A stretch of DNA of 19,949 nucleotides from an uncultured Eubacteriales bacterium (lineage in GTDB: Bacteria > Bacillota > Clostridia > Oscillospirales > CAG-272), in NCBI GenBank assembly GCA_934371135.1, contig CAKRNO010000024.1:1-19949 (forward strand), in the 5' to 3' direction. Below the pieces are notes generated by a model. That model searched no databases. It was not told the origin of the DNA and saw nothing but the letters and a program-made list of their open reading frames with translations. How positions within the stretch are numbered: position 1 is the first letter of the stretch; every line of letters begins with the position of its first letter. This document shows positions 13,386 through 19,949 of this stretch, piece by piece. A program made the translations under genes and the position numbers.

Positions 13386-14296
13386 ACGGTAGCGGGCTCT
13401 TGGGCCTGGACGCCCTCTGCTGCCTTCGCCGCCTTCAGCTCTTTCACACGGTTACGGGAAAGCACCTTGTACTCGCTCACGTTGAGGTACGTCTCGCCGT
13501 CGATCTGCAACGCGCAGGGGACGTCGAACTTCACGATGACTTCATTTCCCTCATGGATGTCAACAGCCTTCGTATATTTGAGGTGCTGCCCCTTACCGAT
13601 CGAGGGGAAGATCATCAGGACGTGCAGGCGCCCGTAGTGATGCACCACGGCGTTCGAGACCATGCCGCTCTCGCCGAGGCGATCCTGCTTCGGCGTGATG
13701 AACAGCCCGCCGCCGTAGCATCTGCCGTTCATCGTCGGGGCGAGCCACGCCTTTTTATAGACGCGGGTCACGCCGTCCACCGTCACCGTCGCGCGGCGCG
13801 GCTTGAACTTACCGAGAATACCCTTGATGGCGATGGCAGAATAGTTGACTTTCTTATCCGAGTTGCGCTGGATCTCGTCGCCGACCTCGCAGCAGTAGCC
13901 GTCGAGCCCGTAGCCGATCCCGTTGACAAAAACGTGCTCCTCCCCGTTGACATAAACGCGGGGCAGATCCACGATGTACTGATTGATGAGGAGCGGATCC
14001 TCGTCCGACCTGACGTCCCGCAGGAAGTCGTTACCCGTCCCGGCGGGCGTGAAGTAGACCGGCACCTTGAGGTCAATGTCGCGGATCGCGTCCGCAAAGC
14101 GCATCAGCGTCCCGTCCCCGCCGCAGAGGATGATCTTATCGTCCTCGCCGAGCGGTGCGACAAATGCCGCAAGGTCAGGGATCTCCAGGACGCTTTTCAT
14201 ATCCGCGGCATCCAGACCGTGCGCCGCGACCCACGCGCGCACCGACGCCTCACCGCTGCCGTTGTTGGCTTTGGGGTTGTAAAGAATTGTTGTCAT
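13382..14296 (-). CDS. Diacylglycerol kinase-family lipid kinase (YegS/BmrU-like)
   Basis: Cytosolic or peripheral lipid kinase of the DAGK_cat superfamily, 304 residues, normal length. The nucleotide-binding motif GGDGT is at 59-63 and the GTGNDF motif at 86-91. The C-terminal beta-sandwich domain carries VNGIGYGLDG, then NGRCYGGGLFITP, and closes near the end with LQIDGETYL, as in the YegS/DgkB group. The likely reaction is ATP-dependent phosphorylation of diacylglycerol to phosphatidic acid, but relatives use other lipids and the substrate cannot be read from sequence. GGAGG lies nine bases before the ATG at 14296. The stop overlaps plsC, and both products would feed the phosphatidic acid pool. 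The last 15 residues are Ala/Glu-rich and dispensable in appearance. Confidence 0.92.
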   Translation of the reverse strand: MTTILYNPKANNGSGEASVRAWVAAHGLDAADMKSVLEIPDLAAFVAPLGEDDKIILCGGDGTLMRFADAIRDIDLKVPVYFTPAGTGNDFLRDVRSDEDPLLINQYIVDLPRVYVNGEEHVFVNGIGYGLDGYCCEVGDEIQRNSDKKVNYSAIAIKGILGKFKPRRATVTVDGVTRVYKKAWLAPTMNGRCYGGGLFITPKQDRLGESGMVSNAVVHHYGRLHVLMIFPSIGKGQHLKYTKAVDIHEGNEVIVKFDVPCALQIDGETYLNVSEYKVLSRNRVKELKAAKAAEGVQAQEPATV

Positions 14297-14331
14297 GCGG
14301 AAAAACCTCCGTTATCTGTTCATACGAGAGT

Positions 14332-14362
14332 ATTTTAACAGAACGGTATTGCGCGAGACAAT
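14332..14362 (-). promoter_or_regulatory. Likely promoter of the lipid kinase-plsC operon
   Basis: On the minus strand the -10 is TAAAAT (14337-14332) with TGT directly before it (extended -10). The best -35 is TTGTCT (14362-14357), 19 bases upstream and weak; the extended -10 may compensate. Upstream (14380-14450) is AT-rich. The gap 14297-14702 otherwise holds only the terminator at 14505-14530 and a 3' region with three GTTACGC copies. Confidence 0.5.
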
Positions 14363-14504
14363 AGGTAATTCTGTGCATTTGTCGCATAAGTACCATTATT
14401 TTATTATTTTGTCCCTCAAATTCCGAAGTTTTTTGTCGAAAACGACCACTACCGCCCACATGATCAGCATCATTTACCAAAAAAGCGCACAAAAGAACGC
14501 CAAA

Positions 14505-14530
14505 GAGGGCGCACCGCTCGGTGCGCCCTC
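14505..14530 (-). terminator. Terminator hairpin downstream of the M18 aminopeptidase gene
   Basis: GAGGGCGCACCG (14505-14516) and CGGTGCGCCCTC (14519-14530) form a near-perfect stem of 11-12 bp. On the minus strand it is followed by TTTGGCGTTCTTTTG. It lies about 170 bases after the gene's stop, so the 3' untranslated region would be long. The interrupted T-run makes it a moderate call. Confidence 0.65.
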
Positions 14531-14702
14531 CGGATCGTCTGCCGCCGGGAGGCGGACAGGCAGCCGAATCGTTGCGTTTGGGATGATACGAAATGCCGCA
14601 CAGATGTTATGCAAGAGACCGCGCGGGATGTCGTGCAGGTCAGCGCGCGGCAGGGCGCGCAAGGAGCAGGTTACGCAGGAGGTTGCTCGGAGTTACGCGG
14701 TG

Positions 14703-16013
14703 TTACGCAAGCGCGACGCGGTCGGCGGCGTCACCGTCGCCAAAGAGCAAGGCGGTGCCGTAAAACGCGGTAGCGGCTTGACGCAGGTAGGTCGCATCGA
14801 GCGCCCCCGCCGTCTCACAGGAGGCGTGCATCGCGAGCTGTGCCATGCCGATGTCCACAGCGTGGAGCGAGAGCTGCCCGTTCGAGATGCAGCCGAGCGT
14901 GGAGCCTCCTGGGATGTCGGGGTGGTTGCGGTAATCCTGCGTCGGTACGCCCGCGCGGCGGCAGATCTCGCGGAACACACCTTCCGAGAAAGCGTCCGTT
15001 ACATAACGGTGGTTGGCGTTGTGCTTGATGACGACGCCGCCGTTCATGCGGGGGCCGTAGAGCGGGTCGGCTTTCTCGGGGTGGTTCGGGTGGACGGCGT
15101 GCGCATTATCCGCCGAGACGAGGAACGAGCGCGCGAGCAACGCGCGGCGCGCGTCTTCCTCCATGCCGAGGGCGGCAGTGAGGCGGTCAAAGGTGCCGCG
15201 GAGCAGGTCCGACCCCGCCCCCTGGTAGCTGGCGGAGCCGACCTCCTCGTTATCAAAGAGGGCGAACATCTGCACGGCAGAGGTCGCCGGTGCGTCGATG
15301 AGACCGGTCAGACCGCCCCATGCGCACATGAGGTCGTCGAGGCGGGGCGAGAGGATATACTCTCCGGCGGCGCCGATGCGCCGCGGCTTCTCCCGGAGGT
15401 AGAGCCACGTCTCCGTCGAGACGACATCGGCGGGGTCCACCCCTGCCGCCTCGGCAAGGAGGTGAAGAAGATCGGGCGCCGCCTCGTCACCGTAGAGCGG
15501 CTGCATCTCGGTCGAGGTACGGTAGGTCGCGCCGTCATTCGCCTGCCTGTCCATGTGGATGGCAAGGCTCGGGATGACAATGATGTCACGGTCGATCGTG
15601 ACCGGGATCTGCCGCAGCGTCTTATCCTCGCACACCGTCAGGACACCCGTGACCGAGAGGGGTCTGTCCATCCACGTGGCGGCGAGCATACCGCCGTACT
15701 TCTCGACCGAGAGGCGGGTATAGCGCGCGTCTCGCCGCTCGGGCGACGTCGTACCGACGGCGTAGGAGGGAGAATCGCTGTGCGCCGCGACGATCATGGC
15801 GCCGGTCGGCGCGCAGTCGGGCATACGGAAAGCGATGAGCGAGGTCAGGTTCCGCGTCAGGTAATACTTCCCCCCGGGGGCAATCTGCCAGGGCGCCGTC
15901 TCATTCAGCGGCGCAAATCCCGCCTCCGTCAGGCGGCGGACCGCCTCCGCGACCGCGCCGGGGGCGGCGGGAGACGCCTCGATATAAGAAAATAAGCTGT
16001 CAAGATCCTGCAT
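14703..16013 (-). CDS. apeB: M18 family aminopeptidase (aspartyl aminopeptidase type)
   Basis: Cytosolic zinc aminopeptidase that removes N-terminal residues, preferring acidic ones in characterised relatives. It is 436 residues, the usual length. M18 metal and catalytic blocks are in order: AAHSDSPSYAVG (His78, Asp80), SPRLDDLMCAW (Asp226), LFDNEEVGS (Glu256/257), FLVSADNAHAVHPN, and the C-terminal GMAQLAMHASCE with the last metal-binding His. No block is missing. A GAAAGGAT ribosome site lies about seven bases before the ATG at 16013. It has its own consensus promoter, divergent from the pepD run, and is the first of four peptidases at this locus. The acidic preference is a family property, not visible here. 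Confidence 0.94.
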   Translation of the reverse strand: MQDLDSLFSYIEASPAAPGAVAEAVRRLTEAGFAPLNETAPWQIAPGGKYYLTRNLTSLIAFRMPDCAPTGAMIVAAHSDSPSYAVGTTSPERRDARYTRLSVEKYGGMLAATWMDRPLSVTGVLTVCEDKTLRQIPVTIDRDIIVIPSLAIHMDRQANDGATYRTSTEMQPLYGDEAAPDLLHLLAEAAGVDPADVVSTETWLYLREKPRRIGAAGEYILSPRLDDLMCAWGGLTGLIDAPATSAVQMFALFDNEEVGSASYQGAGSDLLRGTFDRLTAALGMEEDARRALLARSFLVSADNAHAVHPNHPEKADPLYGPRMNGGVVIKHNANHRYVTDAFSEGVFREICRRAGVPTQDYRNHPDIPGGSTLGCISNGQLSLHAVDIGMAQLAMHASCETAGALDATYLRQAATAFYGTALLFGDGDAADRVALA

Positions 16014-16063
16014 ACAATATCCTTTCTGCCCTGCCGCTTGAGTCGGCGGGCTTCACCGTTCTT

Positions 16064-16092
16064 ATTGTAACGCCCGGTGCCCGCCTTGTCAA
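16064..16092 (-). promoter_or_regulatory. Promoter of the M18 aminopeptidase gene
   Basis: On the minus strand TTGACA (16092-16087), a 17-base spacer and TACAAT (16069-16064), five of six bases in the -10 and all in the -35. Predicted start is near 16057, leaving a leader of about 44 bases. Confidence 0.82.
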
Positions 16093-16230
16093 TTCCCCGA
16101 CCGCCGCGCCGCTCAAAAAAACGGCAGGCAACAGCGTGCAAGCCGCCCGCCTGACAGAACAGGGGGCTCCCCTGCCGCACAAAGGAGGTTTTCTCTACGC
16201 AAAAAAGTCGCACGGGCGCGCGAAACGGAG

Positions 16231-16259
16231 TTGCGTTCGGGAAAAGAATGTGTTAAGAT
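16231..16259 (+). promoter_or_regulatory. Promoter of the pepD-M29-pepT run
   Basis: TTGCGT (16231-16236), a 17-base spacer and TAAGAT (16254-16259) with TGT before the -10 (extended -10). Predicted start is near 16266, about 29 bases before the pepD start. It is divergent from the M18 promoter, with roughly 140 bases between the two -35 boxes. Confidence 0.65.
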
Positions 16260-16294
16260 ACTTTTTGTTAAGCAAAATAGATAGGAGTATGGCT

Positions 16295-17725
16295 GTGTAT
16301 TTACTCAAGGATCTGGAGCCGAAAGAGGTCTTTCGTTTTTTTGAAAACATCTGCGACCTGCCGCACGGCTCGAAAAACACCAAACTACTCTCCGACTACT
16401 GCGCCGTCTTCGCGCGGATGCGCGGGCTCTGGTGCCAGCAGGACAAGGCGGGCAACATCGTCATCCGCAAGGAGGCGTCGCCCGGCTATGAGGAGCATCC
16501 GACCGTCGTCTTGCAGGGGCACCTCGACATGGTCTGCGAGAAGCTCCCCGAGGTCAAGATCGACTTCCAGAAGGACGGGCTGACGCTGAAATGCGAGGGT
16601 GACCGCCTGCACGCGGACGGGACCACGCTCGGGGGTGACGACGGCATCGCCGTCGCCATGGCGCTCGCCGTCCTCGACAACAAGAACCTGGTGCACCCGC
16701 CCCTCGAGGTCCTCTTTACGGTGGACGAGGAGATCGGTATGCTCGGTGCCACCGCCCTCGACGGGCGCGCCATCAAGGGGCGCACGCTCATCAACATCGA
16801 CTCGGAAGACGAGGGCGTGCTCACCGCAGGCTGCGCCGGCGGGGTGCGCTCCACGCTGACGCTCCCCATCCGCCGCGAAAGCGCACGGGGCATCCCCTGC
16901 ACCCTCGCGCTCGACGGGCTCACCGGCGGGCACTCCGGCACCGAGATCAACGCCGGGCACGAAAACGCCATCCTGTGGCTGGTGCACTTCTTCGCCTCGC
17001 AGGCAGAGGAAAACGGCTTCCGTCTCTCTGCCGTCTCCGGCGGCGGCAAGGACAATGCCATCCCGCGGGCGGCGACCCTGAAGTTCCTCGCCCCCGCCAC
17101 CCCGGGCGACACATTCCGCGCCGCGATGGAAACGGCGCTCAACGCCCTGCACGAGACGGAGCCCGGCGCGGCCCTGACGCTCACCGAGGGCGCCGCCTGC
17201 GACATGGGCGTCTTCTCCCGTGAAACGGCGCAAAAAGCCTTCACGCTCTTTGACACCCTGCCGAACGGCGTCGTCGCCATGAGCGAGGAGGTCCCCGGTC
17301 TCGTCGAGACCTCGCTGAACCTCGGCATCCTCGCGACCGAACGGTCTCTCGTCTTTGATTACGCGGTACGCAGCTCGAAAGACGAAGCAAAGCGCAACCT
17401 CACCGCCACGCTGAAAAGCGCCATCCAGAAAGCCGGCGGGCAATACCAGGAGCGGGGCGCTTACCCCGCCTGGGAATACCGCAAGGATTCCCGCCTGCGC
17501 ACCGTCATGGTGGACGTTTTCCGCGCGCAGTACGGCTATGAGCCGAAGATCGACATCATCCACGCCGGGCTCGAATGCGGTATCCTCTCCGCCAAGTTCC
17601 CGGGGCTCGACTGCATCTCGATGGGCCCCGACCTCTACGACATCCACACCCCGCGCGAGTCACTCTCCGTCTCCTCTGTGGAGCGGACCTGGAAGTACCT
17701 CTTGGAAGTGCTGAAAGCACTCTGA
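16295..17725 (+). CDS. pepD: Aminoacyl-histidine dipeptidase (PepD, M20 family)
   Basis: Cytosolic zinc dipeptidase of the Xaa-His/PepD group, which cleaves dipeptides including beta-Ala-His. It is 476 residues from the GTG at 16295, chosen because AGGAG (16283-16287) is seven bases upstream; the ATG at 16289 is only one base from that site. The GTG start also aligns with the usual short lead before LEPKEVFRFFENIC. Metal motifs are GHLDM (His76, Asp78), GGDDGIAVA (Asp115) and VDEEIGM (Glu145/146), then NIDSEDEG, and the C-terminal HAGLECG His. TGGHSGTEI is in the lid domain. The C-terminus (SMGPDLYDIHTPRE) is family-typical. It is first in a plus-strand run; an M29 peptidase follows after 34 bases. 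Confidence 0.94.
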   Translation: MYLLKDLEPKEVFRFFENICDLPHGSKNTKLLSDYCAVFARMRGLWCQQDKAGNIVIRKEASPGYEEHPTVVLQGHLDMVCEKLPEVKIDFQKDGLTLKCEGDRLHADGTTLGGDDGIAVAMALAVLDNKNLVHPPLEVLFTVDEEIGMLGATALDGRAIKGRTLINIDSEDEGVLTAGCAGGVRSTLTLPIRRESARGIPCTLALDGLTGGHSGTEINAGHENAILWLVHFFASQAEENGFRLSAVSGGGKDNAIPRAATLKFLAPATPGDTFRAAMETALNALHETEPGAALTLTEGAACDMGVFSRETAQKAFTLFDTLPNGVVAMSEEVPGLVETSLNLGILATERSLVFDYAVRSSKDEAKRNLTATLKSAIQKAGGQYQERGAYPAWEYRKDSRLRTVMVDVFRAQYGYEPKIDIIHAGLECGILSAKFPGLDCISMGPDLYDIHTPRESLSVSSVERTWKYLLEVLKAL

Positions 17726-17759
17726 TAAAATACGCGTCTCGGCGCGAAAGGAGTTTACC

Positions 17760-18983
17760 ATGAAAAAAACCGTACTCAAAAAATACGCACACCTCATCGC
17801 CACCGTCGGCGTCAACGTCAAACGGGGGCAGGAGGTCTTCATCTACGCGGAGCTTGACCAGCCCGAATTCGTCCGCATGGTCGCCGAGGAGTGCTACAAA
17901 GCCGGTGCCTCCCGCGTGACGGTGGAATGGACCGACCAGGCGCTCTCTGCCATGCACACGCGCCGCCGCACGCAGAAGGTGCTCTCCACCCTGACCTCCT
18001 ATGAGCTTGAAAAGTGGAAATACCAGGCGGAGGTGCTCCCCTGCAAGATCTACCTCATCAGCGAGGACCCTGATGGGATGGCGAAGGTCAACCAGAAGAA
18101 GGTCGCCATCGCACAGCAGGCGAAAATGAAGCTCATCAAGCCCATCCGCGACAAGATGGAAGACCGCTACCAGTGGTGCATCGCCGCGGTCCCGGGTGCC
18201 GCCTGGGCGAAAAAAGTCTTCCCGCACCTGCCGAAGGGCAAAGCCGTCGAGGCGCTGTGGGAGGCGATCCTCAAGACCTCCCGCGTCACGGACGACCCCG
18301 TCGCCGCATGGGAGGAGCACAACCGCGATCTGCACGACCGGTGCGAGTACCTGAACGGGCTCGGCATCCGCGAACTGCATTACACCGCCAAGAACGGCAC
18401 CGATTTCCGCGTGAAGCTCATGGATGAGAGCGTCTTTGCCGCAGGCGGCGAATATACGCTCGGCGGCAACTATTTCAACCCGAACATCCCCTCCGAGGAG
18501 GTCTTCACCTCGCCGAAGCGCGGCGAAGCCGAGGGCATCGTCTATGCTTCCCTGCCGCTCTCCTATAACGGGCAGCTCATCGAAAACTTCTCCGTCCGCT
18601 TTGAGAACGGTAAAGCCGTCGAGGTACACGCCGAGCGCGGCGAGGACACCCTCCGCGAGATGATCGCGATGGACGACGGCGCCGCCTACCTGGGTGAATG
18701 TGCCCTGGTGCCCTACGCCTCCCCCATCCGTGAGAGCGGGATCCTTTTCTATAACACCCTGTTCGACGAGAACGCTGCCTGCCACCTCGCGCTCGGCCGT
18801 GGGTTCGGCGGCTGTGTACGCGGTCACGAGAATATGTCGCTTGAAGAAATCCGCGAAAAAGGGCTCAACGACTCGATCATCCACGTCGACTTCATGATCG
18901 GGACCGAAGACCTCGACATCGACGCAACGACGAAGGACGGGCGCGTGGTTCCCATCTTCCGGAAAGGTAACTGGGCATTCTGA
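17760..18983 (+). CDS. M29 family aminopeptidase (AmpS/aminopeptidase T-like)
   Basis: Cytosolic broad-specificity metal-dependent aminopeptidase, 407 residues, the usual M29 length. Diagnostic blocks are NIPSEEVFTSP near residue 243 (metal-ligand Glu), LGECALVPYASPI near 316, LFDENAACHLALG near 335-345 (metal-ligand His) and DSIIHVDFMIGTEDLDIDA near the C-terminus (His and Asp ligands). AAAGGAG (17747-17753) is six bases before the ATG. The stop overlaps the pepT start by one base (TGATG), so the two are coupled. Known relatives use Co or Zn and act on many N-terminal residues; specificity here is unknown. Confidence 0.94.
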   Translation: MKKTVLKKYAHLIATVGVNVKRGQEVFIYAELDQPEFVRMVAEECYKAGASRVTVEWTDQALSAMHTRRRTQKVLSTLTSYELEKWKYQAEVLPCKIYLISEDPDGMAKVNQKKVAIAQQAKMKLIKPIRDKMEDRYQWCIAAVPGAAWAKKVFPHLPKGKAVEALWEAILKTSRVTDDPVAAWEEHNRDLHDRCEYLNGLGIRELHYTAKNGTDFRVKLMDESVFAAGGEYTLGGNYFNPNIPSEEVFTSPKRGEAEGIVYASLPLSYNGQLIENFSVRFENGKAVEVHAERGEDTLREMIAMDDGAAYLGECALVPYASPIRESGILFYNTLFDENAACHLALGRGFGGCVRGHENMSLEEIREKGLNDSIIHVDFMIGTEDLDIDATTKDGRVVPIFRKGNWAF

Positions 18984-19949
18984 TGGTCGTCGATCGCTTT
19001 TTAAAGTATGTTTCGTTCGACACCATGTCGGATGAAGCCTCGGACACCTGCCCCTCGACCGAAAAGCAGAAAAAGCTCGGTGCCTGTCTCGTCGAGGAAC
19101 TGAAGAACGCCGGGCTCACCGATGCGCACATGGACGAGAACGGCTATGTGTACGCGCACCTCGCGGCATCGGCGGGGCGGGAGGGTGACCCCACGCTCGC
19201 CCTCATCTCGCACATGGACACCTCCCCCGCGGCATCGGGCGCTTCTGTCAAGGTCGCACGCGTGCCCTACGCAGGCGGCGATATCACGCTGGGAAGCGGC
19301 GTGAAGATCACCCCCGCCGACACGCCGGAGCTCGCGCACCTCGTCGGGGAGACACTGCTCGTGACCGACGGTACTACCCTCCTCGGTGCGGACGACAAGG
19401 CGGGCGTCGCCGAGATCGTCGAGACCGTCGCGCGGCTCGCCGCAGACCCTGCGCTCCCGCACCCTGCCATCTCCGTCTGCTTTACGCCGGACGAGGAGAT
19501 CGGGCGCGGCGCCGACCGCGTCAACCTCGACGAAGTGCACGCCACCTACGGCTACACCGTGGACGGCGGTATGCTCGGGGAGATCGAATACGAAAACTTT
19601 AACGCCGCAGGCGCCCGCATCGTCTTCCACGGTGTGAACATTCACCCCGGCTCCGCCAAAGGCGTGATGAAGAACGCCTGCCTCATGGCGCGCGACTACC
19701 TCTCCCGTCTGCCGGTGGAGGAGGACCCCGCGCACACCGCCGGGTACGAGGGCTTTTACCACGTCACGGAAATCTCCGGAGATGAGGTGACGGCAGAGGT
19801 GCGCATGATCCTGCGCGACCACGACCGCGCCCGCTTTGAAGAAAGAAAAGCCGTCACGGCGCGCATCGCACGCGAGGTGGAGGACATCTGGGGCGACAAG
19901 CACGAGGAAATCGTGATGTGGAACGCCGAAGAGTATGCCCAGAAGAACC
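18983..19949 (+). CDS. pepT: Peptidase T (tripeptide aminopeptidase, M20 family), 3' end beyond the window
   Basis: Cytosolic zinc tripeptidase that releases the N-terminal residue of tripeptides. The first 322 codons are present of a family length near 405-410. PepT blocks are intact: RFLKYVSFDTMSDE at the start, LISHMDTSP with His77 and Asp79, LLGADDKAG with Asp137/138, CFTPDEEIGRGAD with Glu171/172, then YTVDGG and EYENFNAA, and the lid-domain motif GVNIHPGSAKGVM. The ATG at 18983 overlaps the previous stop as TGATG. No separate strong ribosome site is evident, consistent with coupled translation. The last His-containing metal block should lie just outside the window. Confidence 0.95.
   Translation, partial: MVVDRFLKYVSFDTMSDEASDTCPSTEKQKKLGACLVEELKNAGLTDAHMDENGYVYAHLAASAGREGDPTLALISHMDTSPAASGASVKVARVPYAGGDITLGSGVKITPADTPELAHLVGETLLVTDGTTLLGADDKAGVAEIVETVARLAADPALPHPAISVCFTPDEEIGRGADRVNLDEVHATYGYTVDGGMLGEIEYENFNAAGARIVFHGVNIHPGSAKGVMKNACLMARDYLSRLPVEEDPAHTAGYEGFYHVTEISGDEVTAEVRMILRDHDRARFEERKAVTARIAREVEDIWGDKHEEIVMWNAEEYAQKN

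Noticed and set aside
12459..15995. Plus-strand frames of 327-566 codons opposite plsC, the lipid kinase and the M18 gene
   Set aside because: Arg- and Gly-rich shadow translations that run through terminators and promoters and match no family.
16136..16294. N-terminal extension of pepD from 16136
   Set aside because: It crosses the promoter at 16231-16259 and lacks homology; the start near 16289-16295 fits the ribosome site and family N-terminus.
16385..19903. Minus-strand frames opposite pepD, the M29 gene and pepT
   Set aside because: Antisense shadows of well-supported peptidase genes, lacking ribosome sites.

Overview
The window looks like the chromosome of a fairly GC-rich anaerobic Bacillota, most likely an uncultured gut or rumen member of class Clostridia. 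The basis is consensus AAAGGAG-type ribosome binding sites, consensus sigma-A promoters often with an extended TGT before the -10 box, a clostridial-type rRNA leader at the left edge, a split two-gene transketolase, BspA-like leucine-rich repeat proteins and a strong peptide/amino-acid scavenging theme. The taxon is inferred; no marker gene inside the window fixes it.

Layout. Positions 1-110 (minus strand) hold a perfect-consensus promoter with an A-rich upstream element and an rRNA-type leader running off the left edge, so an rRNA operon probably lies just outside. Divergent from it, 402-5157 (+) is a complete branched-chain amino acid ABC transporter operon (binding protein, LivH, LivM, LivG, LivF). 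A hairpin sits after the binding-protein gene and a strong terminator sits at the end. From 5240 to 10286 (-) two separately transcribed surface lipoproteins form an accessory-looking block. One is a 1273-residue protein with tandem Cys-rich modules and Ig-like domains; the other is a small protein with seven 23-residue BspA-like repeats. Their flanks carry two near-identical hairpins. From 10634 to 12405 (-) is a two-gene split transketolase. From 12549 to 14296 (-) is a two-gene lipid operon (diacylglycerol-kinase-family lipid kinase, then PlsC acyltransferase).

From 14703 to the right edge is a peptidase locus. An M18 aminopeptidase (-) is divergent from a plus-strand run of PepD (M20), an M29 aminopeptidase and PepT (M20), the last cut by the window edge. 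Four cytosolic metallopeptidases covering acidic N-termini, dipeptides, general N-termini and tripeptides, in the same 20 kb as a Liv uptake system, suggest that peptide degradation and branched-chain amino acid use are important to this organism.

Most of the sequence is ordinary housekeeping. The parts most worth a second look are the two surface lipoproteins, the repeated hairpin element around the smaller one, the GNRA-capped hairpin within the liv operon, and a dyad over the -35 box of the transketolase promoter. No CRISPR array, tRNA, transposase or defence system was seen.
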